The notes under the pieces: model-generated | The model's input: the letters and a program-made list of their open reading frames with translations, nothing else | The model's database searches: none | What the model was told of the DNA's origin: nothing | Part shown: one piece after another, positions 40,341 to 50,261 of the stretch | Layout: every line of letters starts with the position of its first letter | Numbering within the stretch: the stretch's first letter is position 1 | Assembly (NCBI RefSeq): GCF_001050345.1 | Contig: NZ_LFMW01000006.1 | Location: 100,396 to 164,395 of the forward strand | Direction of reading: 5' to 3' | Source: Pseudomonas fildesensis | Lineage (GTDB): Bacteria > Pseudomonadota > Gammaproteobacteria > Pseudomonadales > Pseudomonadaceae | Length of the DNA: 64,000 nt | Position numbers and translations under genes: made by a program

Positions 40341-40383
40341 ATGTGGGAGGGGCGGTGCGACGATTCGGCTTGCTCCTCCCACA
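40341..40383. repeat. Degenerate REP of the GTGGGAGG family
   Basis: ATGTGGGAGGGG on the left and CTCCTCCCACA on the right form an inverted repeat, but the centre (GCGGTGCGACGATTCGG) does not match the full REPINs at 28768 and 35641. Confidence 0.7.
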
Positions 40384-40404
40384 GTTTTTGGCCGAGTAAG
40401 GCCC

Positions 40405-41808
40405 TTACTCCGTTTGCGCAACTCGGAATGCGCTTTGAGTTTCAGGCTCCTGGCGAATCATCCGCTTCATCTTCGCTTCAAACGCCCAGGTCAGGCTCAC
40501 TGCCGCGCAAGCCAGGCCCAGCGCCAGGCCCCACCACACGCCAGTCGGCCCCCAACCCAAGGTGAAGGCCATCAACCAGGCGGATGGCGCGCCGATCAGC
40601 CAGTAGCAACCGAGCCCCACCAGGAAGGTAGTCTTGGCGTCTTTGAGGCCACGGATGCAGCCCATGGCGATGGTCTGCACGCCATCGAACAGTTCGAACC
40701 AGGCCGCGACGGCCAACAAGCTGACGGCCAGCACGATCACGTCGTGGAAGGCCGGGTCGTTATGGTCGAGGAACAGGCCGATCAGCGGGTCGGAAAACAA
40801 CCAGAACACGACGGCAAATCCTAACATCACCGTGGCGCCAAAGCTGATACCAACACGACCGGCCATGCGCGCCTGCAGCAACTGCCCGGCGCCGTAATGC
40901 TGGCCGATGCGCATGGTCACCGCGTACGACATCCCCGCCGGCACCATGAACGCCACCGAGACGATTTGCAGCGCGATCTGATGCGCCGCCAATTGCGTAC
41001 TGCCCATGGTCCCCATGCACAGCGCTGCAAAGGCGAACAGCCCGACTTCCACTGCATAAGTGCCGCCAATCGGCAGGCCCAGGCGCCACAGCTCGCGCAG
41101 ATACTGGGTGTTGAGACGCAGCAGGCCAGTACTGAGCGGATATGCCGCATAGGCCCGGTTACTGCGGATGTACCACATCAACGCCAGCGCCATGCTGTTG
41201 GCGACAATCGCCGTGACCAGGCCGATGCCCATCAAACCGAGTTTCGGCAGACCGAACATGCCTTCGATCAGCGCATGGTTGAGCAGGTAATTGATCACCG
41301 TGCCGGCGAGGCTGATGACCATCACCGGAGTGGCCTTGCCGATGGCGCTGGTGAAGCCGCGCAAGGCCATGAAACTCAGGTAGCCGGGCAGGGCGAACGG
41401 CAGCATCGTCAGGAATTGCCCCGCCGAGTGCACGTTGGTTTCGGTCTGGCCAAACATCAGCAGTACCGGCTTGAGGTTCCACAGCAACAAGGCCGCTGCG
41501 AACGCCATCAGCCAGGCCAGCCAAAGCCCGGCCTGGGTCAGGCGGGTGGCGCCTTCGATGTCGCCCGCGCCATGACGGATCGCAACCAGGGTGCCCACGG
41601 CGGCAATCACGCCGATGCAGAAAATCGCCACGAACGAATAACTCGCCGCGCCCAGGCCGCCACCGGCCAAGGCTTCGGGGCTCAGGCGGGCCATCATCAG
41701 GGTGTCGGTCAGCACCATCAGCATGTGTGCCAACTGTGAGGCAATCAACGGTCCTGACAGCCGCAGAATGGCCCAGAGTTCGGTACGTGCCGGATGCTGC
41801 ATGATCAT
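40405..41808 (-). CDS. MATE family multidrug efflux protein (NorM/PmpM-like)
   Basis: A 467-residue MATE exporter with about twelve hydrophobic helices; motifs include the early GPLIASQLAHMLMVLTDTLMMARLS and GMSYAVTMRIGQHYGAG. It likely exports cationic drugs or metabolites by Na+ or H+ antiport. The Shine-Dalgarno is weak; ATGs at 41808 and 41802 are both possible starts. A LysR gene is divergent. Confidence 0.85.
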   Translation of the reverse strand: MIMQHPARTELWAILRLSGPLIASQLAHMLMVLTDTLMMARLSPEALAGGGLGAASYSFVAIFCIGVIAAVGTLVAIRHGAGDIEGATRLTQAGLWLAWLMAFAAALLLWNLKPVLLMFGQTETNVHSAGQFLTMLPFALPGYLSFMALRGFTSAIGKATPVMVISLAGTVINYLLNHALIEGMFGLPKLGLMGIGLVTAIVANSMALALMWYIRSNRAYAAYPLSTGLLRLNTQYLRELWRLGLPIGGTYAVEVGLFAFAALCMGTMGSTQLAAHQIALQIVSVAFMVPAGMSYAVTMRIGQHYGAGQLLQARMAGRVGISFGATVMLGFAVVFWLFSDPLIGLFLDHNDPAFHDVIVLAVSLLAVAAWFELFDGVQTIAMGCIRGLKDAKTTFLVGLGCYWLIGAPSAWLMAFTLGWGPTGVWWGLALGLACAAVSLTWAFEAKMKRMIRQEPETQSAFRVAQTE

Positions 41809-41960
41809 CACGCTCAAAAAGTCAGAGGGTTGGGGAAGGGTTGATTCTCGGCGCTCTCAGCGCATTGCACAAAGGGATAAAAGCGATCGTTCGCATGATT
41901 AAAACTCATGCTGGTTTGATTCTGGTAGGGTTTCAGCATTGCGCTGTCGGAGCTTTCCCA

Positions 41961-42881
41961 ATGTCTCGTCGTCTTCCTCCGCTTTATGCCCTGCGTGCAT
42001 TTGAAGCGGCTTCCCGGCACAACTCTTTCACCCGTGCGGCGGAGGAGCTTTCGATTACGCAAAGCGCGGTCAGCCGGCATATTCGCACCCTCGAAGAGCA
42101 TTTTGCCTGCCGTCTGTTCCAGCGCAGCGGCCGCAACCTGCAACTCACCGAAGCCGCGCGCCTTCTATTGCCCGGTGTGCGCGAGGGGTTCGCTGCGTTG
42201 GAGCGGGCCTGCCATACCCTGAACGCCGAGGACGACATTCTGCGCATGAAGGCGCCGTCCACCTTGACCATGCGCTGGTTGCTGGCACGACTCAGTCGCT
42301 TCCGGGCGTTAAAGCCGGGCAACGAGGTGCAACTGACCAGCGCGTGGATGAGCGTGGATGAAGTGGACTTCAACCAGGAGCCTTTCGATTGCGCGGTGTT
42401 ACTGAGCTACGGGCACTTTCCGGCGGATTGGGAGGCCAGTTACCTGTTCCCGGAGCTGCTGATCCCGGTAGGCGCCCCGAACCTGCTGAGTGACGGCCCG
42501 TGGGACGTCAACCGCCTGGCGAGCGCCGAACTGCTGCACCCCACGCCTGATCGCCGCGACTGGCGCAATTGGCTGGAGCGCATGGGGCTGTCGTCACAGG
42601 TGTCACTCAAGGGCGGGCAGGTGTTCGATACCCTGGAGTTGGGCATGATTGCCGCCGCGCGGGGCTACGGCGTGTCCATGGGCGATCTGCTGATGGTGGC
42701 CGAAGACGTGGCCCAGGGACGGCTGAGCCTGCCGTGGCCAACCGCTGTGGCCAGCGGGGAAAATTACTACCTGGTGTGGCCGAAAACCCGCCCTGGCGGT
42801 GAGCGTTTGCGCCGATTGGCCGACTTTCTGCAAAGCGAAGTGCAGGCCATGGTATTGCCTGCGGTAGAGCGTCTCGATTGA
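41961..42881 (+). CDS. LysR family regulator (GcvA-like)
   Basis: A 306-residue LysR regulator with an N-terminal wHTH (about 7-65, PLYALRAFEAASRHNSFTRA ... SQSAVSRHIRTLEEHF) of GcvA type and a periplasmic-binding-like effector domain. It is divergent from the MATE pump and is a candidate regulator of it. The start at 41961 is 12 bases after GGAG. Confidence 0.82.
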   Translation: MSRRLPPLYALRAFEAASRHNSFTRAAEELSITQSAVSRHIRTLEEHFACRLFQRSGRNLQLTEAARLLLPGVREGFAALERACHTLNAEDDILRMKAPSTLTMRWLLARLSRFRALKPGNEVQLTSAWMSVDEVDFNQEPFDCAVLLSYGHFPADWEASYLFPELLIPVGAPNLLSDGPWDVNRLASAELLHPTPDRRDWRNWLERMGLSSQVSLKGGQVFDTLELGMIAAARGYGVSMGDLLMVAEDVAQGRLSLPWPTAVASGENYYLVWPKTRPGGERLRRLADFLQSEVQAMVLPAVERLD

Positions 42882-43058
42882 ATCTGTTCAGCGCTGTTCG
42901 GCAATCGTTTGCGTGATACCTCTGCGAATAGCTCAAGTATTGGCAAACCCCGCCGAAGCAGGTGTGTTGGAACCAACGTGCACCAACGTTTCCCACCAGA
43001 TAATTCGCCGAGCAACGCTATGAGATCAGGATGATCCTGGCCTCGGCCAGGAGCTTTC

Positions 43059-45035
43059 ATGTCTCAACCTCGCGCCCGGATTGCCTCGCAGTTAGGCCTC
43101 GCATTAGCCGCAATTTTGGCTGTCGTCATCAGTGGCAGCACTGTTTTCGCCTTGCGTTCCCTCGACTCCGCCAACCTCGACACCCGGGAAGAACACCTGG
43201 CCAGCGAGGCGCGCCTGCTCGCCGACCAACTCAATACCTTCCACAGCACCTTGCGCGAGAGTACTCAGCGTTTGAGCGGGCTGTTTGAAAAGCGCTTCGG
43301 CGCGGGTTTGAGTGTGCACGCGGACCAACCCGTGACGGTGGCCGGTGTGCAGACGCCCAGCCTGTACCTGGGCAGTGAGGCGCTGAACAACAACTTCGAT
43401 GAAGTGGATGAGTTCAAGCAGATGTCCGGCGGCGTGGCCACGGTATTCGTGCGCAGCGGCGACGACTTCATCCGCATCAGCACCTCCTTGACCAAGCAGG
43501 ATGGCAACCGAGCCATCGGCACTGTGCTTGACCGCCAGGGCCCGGCTTACCAGCGCGTGGTCGGTGGGCAGACCTATATCGGTCGGGCCGTATTGTTCGA
43601 CCGTTCCTACATGACCCAGTACAGCCCGGTACGTGACAGCAGCGGTAAAGTCATCGCCGTACTGTTCATCGGTTTTGACTACACCGACGCCCAGAACACA
43701 CAGTTCGAAAACCTCAAGCGCTTCCGCATCGGCCAGACCGGCTCCCTTGCCCTGTTGGACGAACAGAAACGCTGGCTGGTACCGCCGGCGGGCGTGCAGG
43801 CGCTGGATCAGTCGATCCCGGTGATGCTCGACCTGGCTAAAAAGCCCGGCAAAGGCCGCTTCTGGAGCGACAAGAACGAAGACTTCTACAGCGTCTCGGT
43901 GCCGTTTGAAGGCGGGCCGTGGGCGGTGGTGGCGAGCATGCCCAAGGCCGAGATTCGCTCCGTGACTTGGGCGGTCGGCATCCGCCTGGTGATCGGCAGC
44001 GTGCTGGCGATGTTGCTGGCGGTGGGCGCCACCGTGTGGCTGTTGCGCAGCAAACTGGCGCCATTGAGCGACCTGGTGCGCCAGGCCGAAGCCTTGGGCG
44101 CGGGTGACCTGAGCGCGCGCCTCAACGTGTCCAGCCATGACGAAATTGGCCAGTTGGCCCGCAGCTTCAACCAGATGGGTGAAGCGCTGTCGACCATGGT
44201 CTCGCATATCCGCAAGGCGGCCGAAGAGGTCAACAGCCGTGCCCAGGCGTTGTCCGGTTTGTCCGGGGGTGCCTATGAAGGCATGGAGCAGCAATCCGGC
44301 GAAATCACCAGCATGGCCGGTGCGGTGGAAGAGTTCAGCGCCACCTCGCTGAACATCGCCGACAACATGGGCGCTACCGAGCGCCTGGCCCAGGAAAACG
44401 CCCAGCAGACCCGTATCGGCCGCACCTCGATGCAAGACGCGTCGTCGTCCCTGGAACACATCGCCACCTCGTTGAACAGCACGGCCGCGGTGATCAATAC
44501 CCTGGGCCAGCGCTCCCAGGAAATCGGCGGGATCGTCGGCGTGATCACCTCGATCGCCGAACAGACCAACTTGCTGGCGCTGAACGCCGCTATTGAAGCC
44601 GCACGGGCCGGTGAGCAAGGCCGAGGCTTTGCCGTGGTGGCGGATGAAGTGCGCAACCTGGCGTCGCGCACCCGTCAGGCGACCGATGAAATTTCCGGGA
44701 TGATCCAAAGCATTCAGCAGGAAACCGGCAACGCCATCAGCACCATGGAGCAAGGCAACGTGCTGATGCAGGAAGGCCTGTCGCGTAACGCCGACGTGGC
44801 CTCGGCCCTGGCGCGTATCGACGAGCAAAGCCGCTCGGCCGGTCAGCAATTCGCCGCAATCACCACCGCTACCCAGGAGCAGAGCAGCACCGCGACCTTG
44901 CTGAGTAGCAACTTGCAGAGCATTGCGCTGGCCAACAGCGAGCAGCGTGAAGTGGTGTCGAACCTGGCGATTACCGCCAAGGAGCTGGAGACCCTGGCTG
45001 CAGGCTTGCGGCATGAAGTAGACCGGTTTCGCTGA
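43059..45035 (+). CDS. Methyl-accepting chemotaxis protein
   Basis: A 658-residue chemoreceptor. TM1 is near 13-33, then a large periplasmic Cache_3-Cache_2-type sensor (about 40-300), TM2 near 305-330 ([18 protein letters not shown]), HAMP near 330-385 and a signalling domain (about 390-650) with the hairpin tip [23 protein letters not shown]. The end lacks an obvious NWETF pentapeptide. The ligand is unknown; short organic acids are a common choice for this sensor type. Confidence 0.9.
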   Translation: MSQPRARIASQLGLALAAILAVVISGSTVFALRSLDSANLDTREEHLASEARLLADQLNTFHSTLRESTQRLSGLFEKRFGAGLSVHADQPVTVAGVQTPSLYLGSEALNNNFDEVDEFKQMSGGVATVFVRSGDDFIRISTSLTKQDGNRAIGTVLDRQGPAYQRVVGGQTYIGRAVLFDRSYMTQYSPVRDSSGKVIAVLFIGFDYTDAQNTQFENLKRFRIGQTGSLALLDEQKRWLVPPAGVQALDQSIPVMLDLAKKPGKGRFWSDKNEDFYSVSVPFEGGPWAVVASMPKAEIRSVTWAVGIRLVIGSVLAMLLAVGATVWLLRSKLAPLSDLVRQAEALGAGDLSARLNVSSHDEIGQLARSFNQMGEALSTMVSHIRKAAEEVNSRAQALSGLSGGAYEGMEQQSGEITSMAGAVEEFSATSLNIADNMGATERLAQENAQQTRIGRTSMQDASSSLEHIATSLNSTAAVINTLGQRSQEIGGIVGVITSIAEQTNLLALNAAIEAARAGEQGRGFAVVADEVRNLASRTRQATDEISGMIQSIQQETGNAISTMEQGNVLMQEGLSRNADVASALARIDEQSRSAGQQFAAITTATQEQSSTATLLSSNLQSIALANSEQREVVSNLAITAKELETLAAGLRHEVDRFR

Positions 45036-45085
45036 AAGCGACACAAGGGCGCATGCTACTGAGCAGGCGCCCTGCGGCCCATGGT

Positions 45086-46585
45086 CTAGCGGGTTTTGAG
45101 CGCGTTTGCCAAGCGCAGCATGGCGGTTTCGATTTCATGAGCGGTCAAGGACGAGTAGCCCAATAGCCAGCCCTGTTTCTTTTCGTCACCGGCATACAGC
45201 CGGCTGAGGCCGGACAGTTGCACGCCTGCGCTGGCGGCCTGGCGGATGGTTTTTTCTTCCGACCAGCCATCGTGCAACACACAAGGAATTTGCAGCCCTC
45301 CCTGCGGCCGGCATGCCGTAACGACATCACCCAGGTGCTTGCCGATGGCGTCGAGCGTGATGGCTTGGCGCCCGGCGTACAGTTTGCGCATCGCGCGTAC
45401 ATGGGCATTGTAGTGACCGTCCTCCATAAAGCGCGCCAGTGTCAGTTGCAGGATTTGCGGCGTGTGGCCGTCCATCATGCTGCGGGCGTAGGTGAAGGCT
45501 TTGGTCAGTTCATGGGGCAGCACCATGTAGCCCATGCGCAGGCCGGGGTAGAGGGTCTTGCTGAAGGTGCCGATGTAAAGCGTGCGCTGATACTTGTCCA
45601 GGCCCTGCACGCAGGCAGTGGGTTTGCCGTCGTAGTGAAACTCGCTGTCGTAGTCATCCTCGATGATCCATTTGCCTTTTTCCGCGGCCCAGTTGATCAA
45701 TTCAAGGCGCCGTTCCAGCGTCAACGTGGCGCCGGTCGGGTATTGATGAGAGGGCGTGACATACACGCAATTGGCGCCGCTGCGGTCGGCGTGTAGCAAG
45801 TCGGTGCGTATGCCCTGATCATCGACATCGATGGGCACTACCTTGGTCTCGGCGGTTTCAAAGGCTTTCCTGGCGCCAAAGTAACCCGGATTCTCCAGCA
45901 GGATCGGTTTGCCGACGTCCACCAGCAACTGCGCACACAGAAACAGGGCCTGCCGAGTACTGCTCAGCACCACGACCTGATCGGGGGAGCACTTGGCCCC
46001 ACGTTCGAGGTTCAAGTAGGTGGCGATGGCGTTGCGTAGCGGCTCGGCCCCTTGCGGGTCGCCGTGCAATAGCACGCTGCTGCGATAGTCTTTCATCACC
46101 TGGCGTTGCAGGCGCTCCCAGACGTCGGTCGGGAAGGACCGGGTTTCGGGCAGGCCAGTGGCGAATGCCTTGATCACCTGTTGGTCGCACACGCCACCGC
46201 TGTCGAGGATCATCCGCCCCCGCTGGCTCAAGCCGGCGCCGGTTATCGCCTGGCTGCTTTTGACTTCCTGCGCCTTGATGCGTCGGCGGGAGGCGCCGCG
46301 CAATTCGGCACCTACGGCCTCGCACACATAACTGCCGGAGCCCTCACGCCGTACGATAAAACCATCGCGGTGCAACTGCACGTAGGCGTTCTCCACCGTA
46401 TCGCGGGCAATCCCCAATGACTTGGCCAGTACTCGCGTCGCGGGTAGCTTCAGGCCGGGCGTAAGCGCTCCGTCGAGGATAAGGGCACGCAGTGCGCGCT
46501 GAATGCGCTGGTGCAGATCCAGCAGTTGAAACTCAGCCTCGTTGAGCCGCATCTGCAGCGTTTCCAGCTCGAAGGTTTTCGCCAT
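45086..46585 (-). CDS. MocR/GntR-type regulator with aminotransferase domain (second copy)
   Basis: A 499-residue MocR-family protein with a wHTH (about 20-90, LPATRVLAKSLGIARDTVENAYVQL) and a PLP aminotransferase-like domain (K343 in GTFSKTLYPGLRMGY). Divergence from benE over 143 bp suggests that it controls that transporter. It is not similar enough to the copy at 25173 to be a recent duplicate. Confidence 0.83.
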   Translation of the reverse strand: MAKTFELETLQMRLNEAEFQLLDLHQRIQRALRALILDGALTPGLKLPATRVLAKSLGIARDTVENAYVQLHRDGFIVRREGSGSYVCEAVGAELRGASRRRIKAQEVKSSQAITGAGLSQRGRMILDSGGVCDQQVIKAFATGLPETRSFPTDVWERLQRQVMKDYRSSVLLHGDPQGAEPLRNAIATYLNLERGAKCSPDQVVVLSSTRQALFLCAQLLVDVGKPILLENPGYFGARKAFETAETKVVPIDVDDQGIRTDLLHADRSGANCVYVTPSHQYPTGATLTLERRLELINWAAEKGKWIIEDDYDSEFHYDGKPTACVQGLDKYQRTLYIGTFSKTLYPGLRMGYMVLPHELTKAFTYARSMMDGHTPQILQLTLARFMEDGHYNAHVRAMRKLYAGRQAITLDAIGKHLGDVVTACRPQGGLQIPCVLHDGWSEEKTIRQAASAGVQLSGLSRLYAGDEKKQGWLLGYSSLTAHEIETAMLRLANALKTR

Positions 46586-46728
46586 GCGGTCTGCCCCATT
46601 TGGAGGAATTGGTCTGTAACAGCAGGCCAGTCTAGCCGTAGGCTTGGCCCTGTGTCCCAGGCTTTTTCCCCGGTAACTGACCCATCAGGCGAGGCTCAAT
46701 ACCTCGTATTGCAAGGAGCAACGCACCC

Positions 46729-47943
46729 ATGTCTTCTCTGGTATCGCCATCGTCGCTGCGCCTGCGCGACCTTTTCCCACCCGTGGTTGCGGGGCTGATT
46801 TCAGTCATCGTCAATTATGGCGGCACGTTTATTCTGGTGTTTCAGGCTGCCAAAGTGGCCGGGCTCAGTCCCGAACTGACAGCATCGTGGGTCTGGTCGA
46901 TTTCAATTGGCGTTGGAGTGACCGGGCTGTTTCTCAGTTGGGTGAGCCGTGAGCCGATCATCACCGCGTGGTCGACCCCCGCCGCGGCGTTTCTGGTGGT
47001 CGCCCTCTCTACCACGCCCTATGCCGAGGCGGTCGGCGCTTACATCATTTCAGCCGCTGCGTTTGTGCTGCTGGGGCTGTCCGGCTTCTTTGACAAAGTC
47101 ATTCGGCTGATTCCGCCGGGCATCGCTGCGGCCATGCTGGCTGGCATTCTGCTGCAGTTCGGCATCGGCGCGTTTGGTGGCATGAGCCTGGACCCTGTCC
47201 TGGTCGGGTTGTTGATTGCCGCTTATGTCGTACTCAAGCGGTTTACCGCGCGCTACGCCGTCGTCGGCATTCTGGTGCTGGGGTTGGTATTTCTGCTGGT
47301 GCAGGGCCGCGTGGATTTGTCGGGACTGTCCCTGCAATTGGCGGCGCCGGTATTCACCCGGCCTGAGTTCTCGATCAATGCGCTGCTCAGTGTGGCTCTG
47401 CCGCTGTTTCTGATCACCCTGACGGGCCAGTACATGCCTGGGATGCTGGTGTTGCGCAATGATGGCTTCAAGACCAGCGCCAACCCCATCCTGACCGTGA
47501 CCGGGCTGGGCTCGTTGTTAATGGCACCGTTCGGTTCTCACGCATTCAACGTCGCCGCCATCACCGCCGCTATCTGCACGGGCAAGGAGGCCTCGCAGGA
47601 CCCGTCCAAGCGTTGGATCGCGGGGGTTGCTGCTGGCGTGTTCTACATCGTTATTGGGGTTTTCGGGGTGACCCTCGCCGCCGTATTCATTGCGTTCCCG
47701 GCGGGTTTCATTACTGCGCTGGCCGGGTTGGCCCTGCTCGGCACCATCGGCGCGAGCCTCGCCAACGCCATGGCTGAAATCAAGTCCCGTGAAGCCTCCC
47801 TGATCACCTTTTTGGCATGCGCCGCAAATATCACTCTGTTGGGGATCGGTGGTGCGTTTTGGGGGTTGCTGATCGGTTTGGCCGCCTACGTGCTGCTGAA
47901 CGGCCGCCTGCCAAGCCGCAGGGCGCAAAATGCCAAGCCATGA
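46729..47943 (+). CDS. BenE family benzoate/H+ symporter-like transporter
   Basis: A 404-residue membrane protein of the BenE family, with 11-12 hydrophobic segments and motifs such as NYGGTFILVFQAAK, STPAAAFL and APFGSHAFNVAAITAAICTG. No benzoate degradation genes are nearby, so the substrate is uncertain. AAGGAG lies 10 bases before the ATG. Confidence 0.85.
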   Translation: MSSLVSPSSLRLRDLFPPVVAGLISVIVNYGGTFILVFQAAKVAGLSPELTASWVWSISIGVGVTGLFLSWVSREPIITAWSTPAAAFLVVALSTTPYAEAVGAYIISAAAFVLLGLSGFFDKVIRLIPPGIAAAMLAGILLQFGIGAFGGMSLDPVLVGLLIAAYVVLKRFTARYAVVGILVLGLVFLLVQGRVDLSGLSLQLAAPVFTRPEFSINALLSVALPLFLITLTGQYMPGMLVLRNDGFKTSANPILTVTGLGSLLMAPFGSHAFNVAAITAAICTGKEASQDPSKRWIAGVAAGVFYIVIGVFGVTLAAVFIAFPAGFITALAGLALLGTIGASLANAMAEIKSREASLITFLACAANITLLGIGGAFWGLLIGLAAYVLLNGRLPSRRAQNAKP

Positions 47944-48513
47944 CTAATGGGGTCCGCCTGCGCAATCGACCTGACTGGATGCCGATGGCCGATATTGCAG
48001 GGCTTCTGCAATGTGGTTGCGACCGATCATGTCTGCGCGCTCCAGATCCGCCAGGGTGCGGGCGACTTTGAGCAGGCGGTGCGCTGCTCGAAGGGATAGG
48101 GTTAGTCGCTCGCAGGCGCGTTCCAGCCAGGCTTCGTCAGGCTTGGACAGTGCGCAATGCTGGCGCAAACCCGGCAGGTCAAGGAAGGCATTGGCGCAAC
48201 CTTGGCGCTGTTGCTGACGCTCCCGAGCCTCGGCAACCAGCGCCGACGCGGTAGGCGTGTCGTCGCCGGCCTGCCGGACCGGATTAAGGGCAGTGACTTC
48301 CCGGGCGACCGTCAGGTGCAGGTCGATACGATCCAGCAGCGGCCCCGAGAGTTTGTTGCGATAGCGCTGAATTTGCTCCGGCGTGCAGCGGCAGCGCGCG
48401 CAGGGATCGCCCAGGTAGCCGCAAGGGCAGGGGTTCATCGCCGCCACCAGTTGAAAGCGCGCCGGGAAACTCACACGGTCGCGCGCCCGGGAAATCACAA
48501 TGTGCCCGGACTC
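47944..48513 (-). pseudogene. comM: comM (yifB) 3' part, separated by the element
   Basis: The C-terminal 190 codons of the ComM/YifB AAA+ Mg-chelatase-like helicase. The sequence runs from E-SGHIVISRARDRVSFPARFQLVAAMNPCPCGYLGDPC to QYRPSASS. It is the true continuation of the 5' part at 54126-55082; the inserted element lies between. The part has no Shine-Dalgarno of its own and is probably not translated separately. The stop is at 47944. Confidence 0.92.
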
Positions 48514-48538
48514 GAATGGTAGGGGGTTATTCCACACA
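48486..48538. other. Left junction of the element (att site)
   Basis: comM sequence (GTGCCCGGACTC, 48502-48513) changes to element sequence (GAATGGTAGG...) after the CTC at 48511-48513. The same CTC is at 54126-54128 on the other side. GTGCCCGGA is comM; the element arm TGGTAGGGGGTTATTCCACA is the left half of a dyad. Confidence 0.85.
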
Positions 48539-48603
48539 ATTTTTAGTAATGGATTTTTGTTCCTGATTGGACTGAGAATGGCATTTTGCCAACAGGAGGT
48601 TGT

Positions 48604-49086
48604 ATGGGATTTTTATCAAAAGCTGGGAGCATTGCGTTCGGGATTGCCGTTTTTCTAGGATTGCTGGCTTTACCGTTCTTATTTTTTGCAGGTATAACCA
48701 GAGCTTACGAACAAATAATTCCGCCGTTAATATCAGTAGGATGGATATGCATAGGGTTGATTTTGTTTGTGTTGTTGCCACTTTCAATCTTTAAAAGACT
48801 TCGGGTTTTTACTGGTGCAACGATATACATTTTTTCATATGTTTTCGGCCTCCTGAGTTTTCTCATTAGCCTTTTGACTACATGGTTCCTATGGGGTGGT
48901 TTCTGGGCGATTCTTGGCATGGTATTGCTTGGGGGAGCAGTAGTGCCATTTGCATTATTAGCCAGTGCATTCAAAGGAATGTGGACATTGTTTTTTATAG
49001 TCGTCGGTCTTCTGGTAATTACTTGGGGGGCTCGTATCGTTGGAATGTTAATCGCTGAAAGTGGTGCAAATCATAAGCATAGATAA
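48604..49086 (+). CDS. Four-helix membrane protein of unknown function (element cargo)
   Basis: A 160-residue hydrophobic protein (MGFLSKAGSIAFGIAVF start) with four or five likely membrane helices (near 10-32, 44-65, 75-95, 100-130 and 132-152) and a basic tail GANHKHR. AGGAGG sits 5 bases before the ATG. It is the only non-mobility gene in the element and is transcribed from the left end inwards, opposite to the other two genes. I do not recognise the family. Its AT-rich codon use matches the element. Confidence 0.7.
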   Translation: MGFLSKAGSIAFGIAVFLGLLALPFLFFAGITRAYEQIIPPLISVGWICIGLILFVLLPLSIFKRLRVFTGATIYIFSYVFGLLSFLISLLTTWFLWGGFWAILGMVLLGGAVVPFALLASAFKGMWTLFFIVVGLLVITWGARIVGMLIAESGANHKHR

Positions 49087-49563
49087 GCAAGGTCATTTTG
49101 AAAGCTTGAACTTGTTCAAGTTTGAAAAATGAGCAGATGATTGCATTGATTAAGGTCCAACCCTATTTGACTAATAAGGTTCGACCTTAAATTTATTTTC
49201 ATTTTGCTATTGACAGTGGTTTTCATTGATTTTAAGCCAAGAAACGGCTGTCCAAGAAAATGAAAACTCAAAAAACTACATAAAAAACTCATAAAAAAAC
49301 AAATGCATTTTTTGGTGCGTTAACGGAAACAGGCCAAAAACAGCGTATTTTTGCGTGTAGATATTAATATACGAGGATGATGGTGAGTCCTCTAAAAACG
49401 GCAAAATAACGAGTTTAAAATTTTCGAAAGTTTTGCTACCAAAAGATGTTATTTAAAATGCGTGCTTACGAAGCGTAATTAGTTGCATAGGTGTCTTACT
49501 ACTCCCGCCCTAATAAACCACCTAAATTTCGGGTGTTTCGAGTGTTTTAGCGATGTAATCTCG

Positions 49564-49646
49564 TAGAGGTGTGAGTGTGTAGGTAGGTGTAGGTGTAGGT
49601 GTGCAGGTACGTGTGTGTGGGTGTGTAGGTACGTACGTGTGTGTGA
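49564..49646. repeat. GT-rich simple repeat (GTAGGT-like)
   Basis: About 80 bp made mostly of GTAGGT, GTGTGT and GTACGT units, alternating purine-pyrimidine. This is rare in Pseudomonas chromosomes and has no matching repeat elsewhere in the window. Confidence 0.85.
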
Positions 49647-50079
49647 TATCTTTTTAATTCCAGCCTTGCCCTTCGCTTTTATTCTTACCAGAATAAAGCT
49701 CGGGCAAAGCTGGTCTTCCTATCTTCAATAACTGAAAACAGTTGAGCTTTGCCCGATTACGCTTATTTTAGCTCGGGGTTTAAATCTGTGATACTCAGTT
49801 TAAACTTTGAACACTTGATGGCTATATCAACACCATATTGGAACCCTGTTCAACATATCTCTATGGCTGGCGGGTTGAGAAATTTCCAATATCCCCATTC
49901 TATTTCTCTTAGGCTACGCAACGGAACAATCACCTGAATTTCCAACATTGCTTACATGTGTTAATACTGAAATTTATTATTAGGATTTGATTTTTACGGC
50001 AGGAGAGACTTGAAAGGTTAAAATTATATGCTATAACTTTAATTACAAGTTGAAACTGCCGTTAACAGTATCAACGCCG

Positions 50080-50108
50080 AAGCCTTAATGCTAATCACAT
50101 TAGGGCTT
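50080..50108. other. 11-bp hairpin in the element
   Basis: AAGCCTTAATG (50080-50090) pairs with CATTAGGGCTT (50098-50108), one wobble and a 7-base loop. It is followed on the plus strand by ACCTTTT. It might end a transcript from the left side. Confidence 0.5.
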
Positions 50109-50211
50109 CACCTTTTAATGTTGTATCATTTTGTTGGATAAAGTCAAATCGCGGCTTTGCTCTTACCATCCAGAATCGCTTTTTTCATTTTAGAAATTAG
50201 CAGCAGGCTAA

Positions 50212-50240
50212 TAAAAAACAGAATTAAAAATTCTGTTTGT
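50212..50240 (-). terminator. Terminator of the Mob-like gene
   Basis: AACAGAATT (50217-50225) pairs with AATTCTGTT (50229-50237), with T-run TTTTTTAT in the minus direction, 25 bp after the stop at 50262. Confidence 0.75.
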
Positions 50241-50261
50241 CTTGTATCTAGACTTAAAAGA

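Larger units (their letters stand above)
49087..50261. other. 1.2-kb AT-rich non-coding region with dyads and a GT repeat
   Basis: No gene is supported. Contents: hairpin CTTGAAC-TT-GTTCAAG (49105-49120); inverted repeat TAAGGTCCAACC/GGTTCGACCTTA (49151-49162, 49178-49189); a GT-rich simple repeat (49564-49646); CGGGCAAAGCT/AGCTTTGCCCG (49701-49711, 49745-49755) next to a second dyad (49677-49699); hairpin AAGCCTTAATG/CATTAGGGCTT (50080-50108); and a terminator (50217-50237). The density of dyads suggests a transcribed structured RNA, a replication or transfer region, or both. Confidence 0.55.

Noticed and set aside
43104..45044. 646-codon open frame opposite the chemoreceptor
   Set aside because: Antisense shadow of the methyl-accepting protein; Gly/His/Gln-rich without motifs.
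48529..48787. Small minus-strand frame in the left end of the element
   Set aside because: It overlaps the junction and the membrane-protein gene and has no start signal.
49564..49646. CRISPR-like repeat
   Set aside because: The repeat units are short, irregular and without spacers; no cas genes are near.
49749..49937. 62-codon open frame in the element's non-coding block
   Set aside because: No Shine-Dalgarno, no family resemblance, and it begins inside an inverted repeat.
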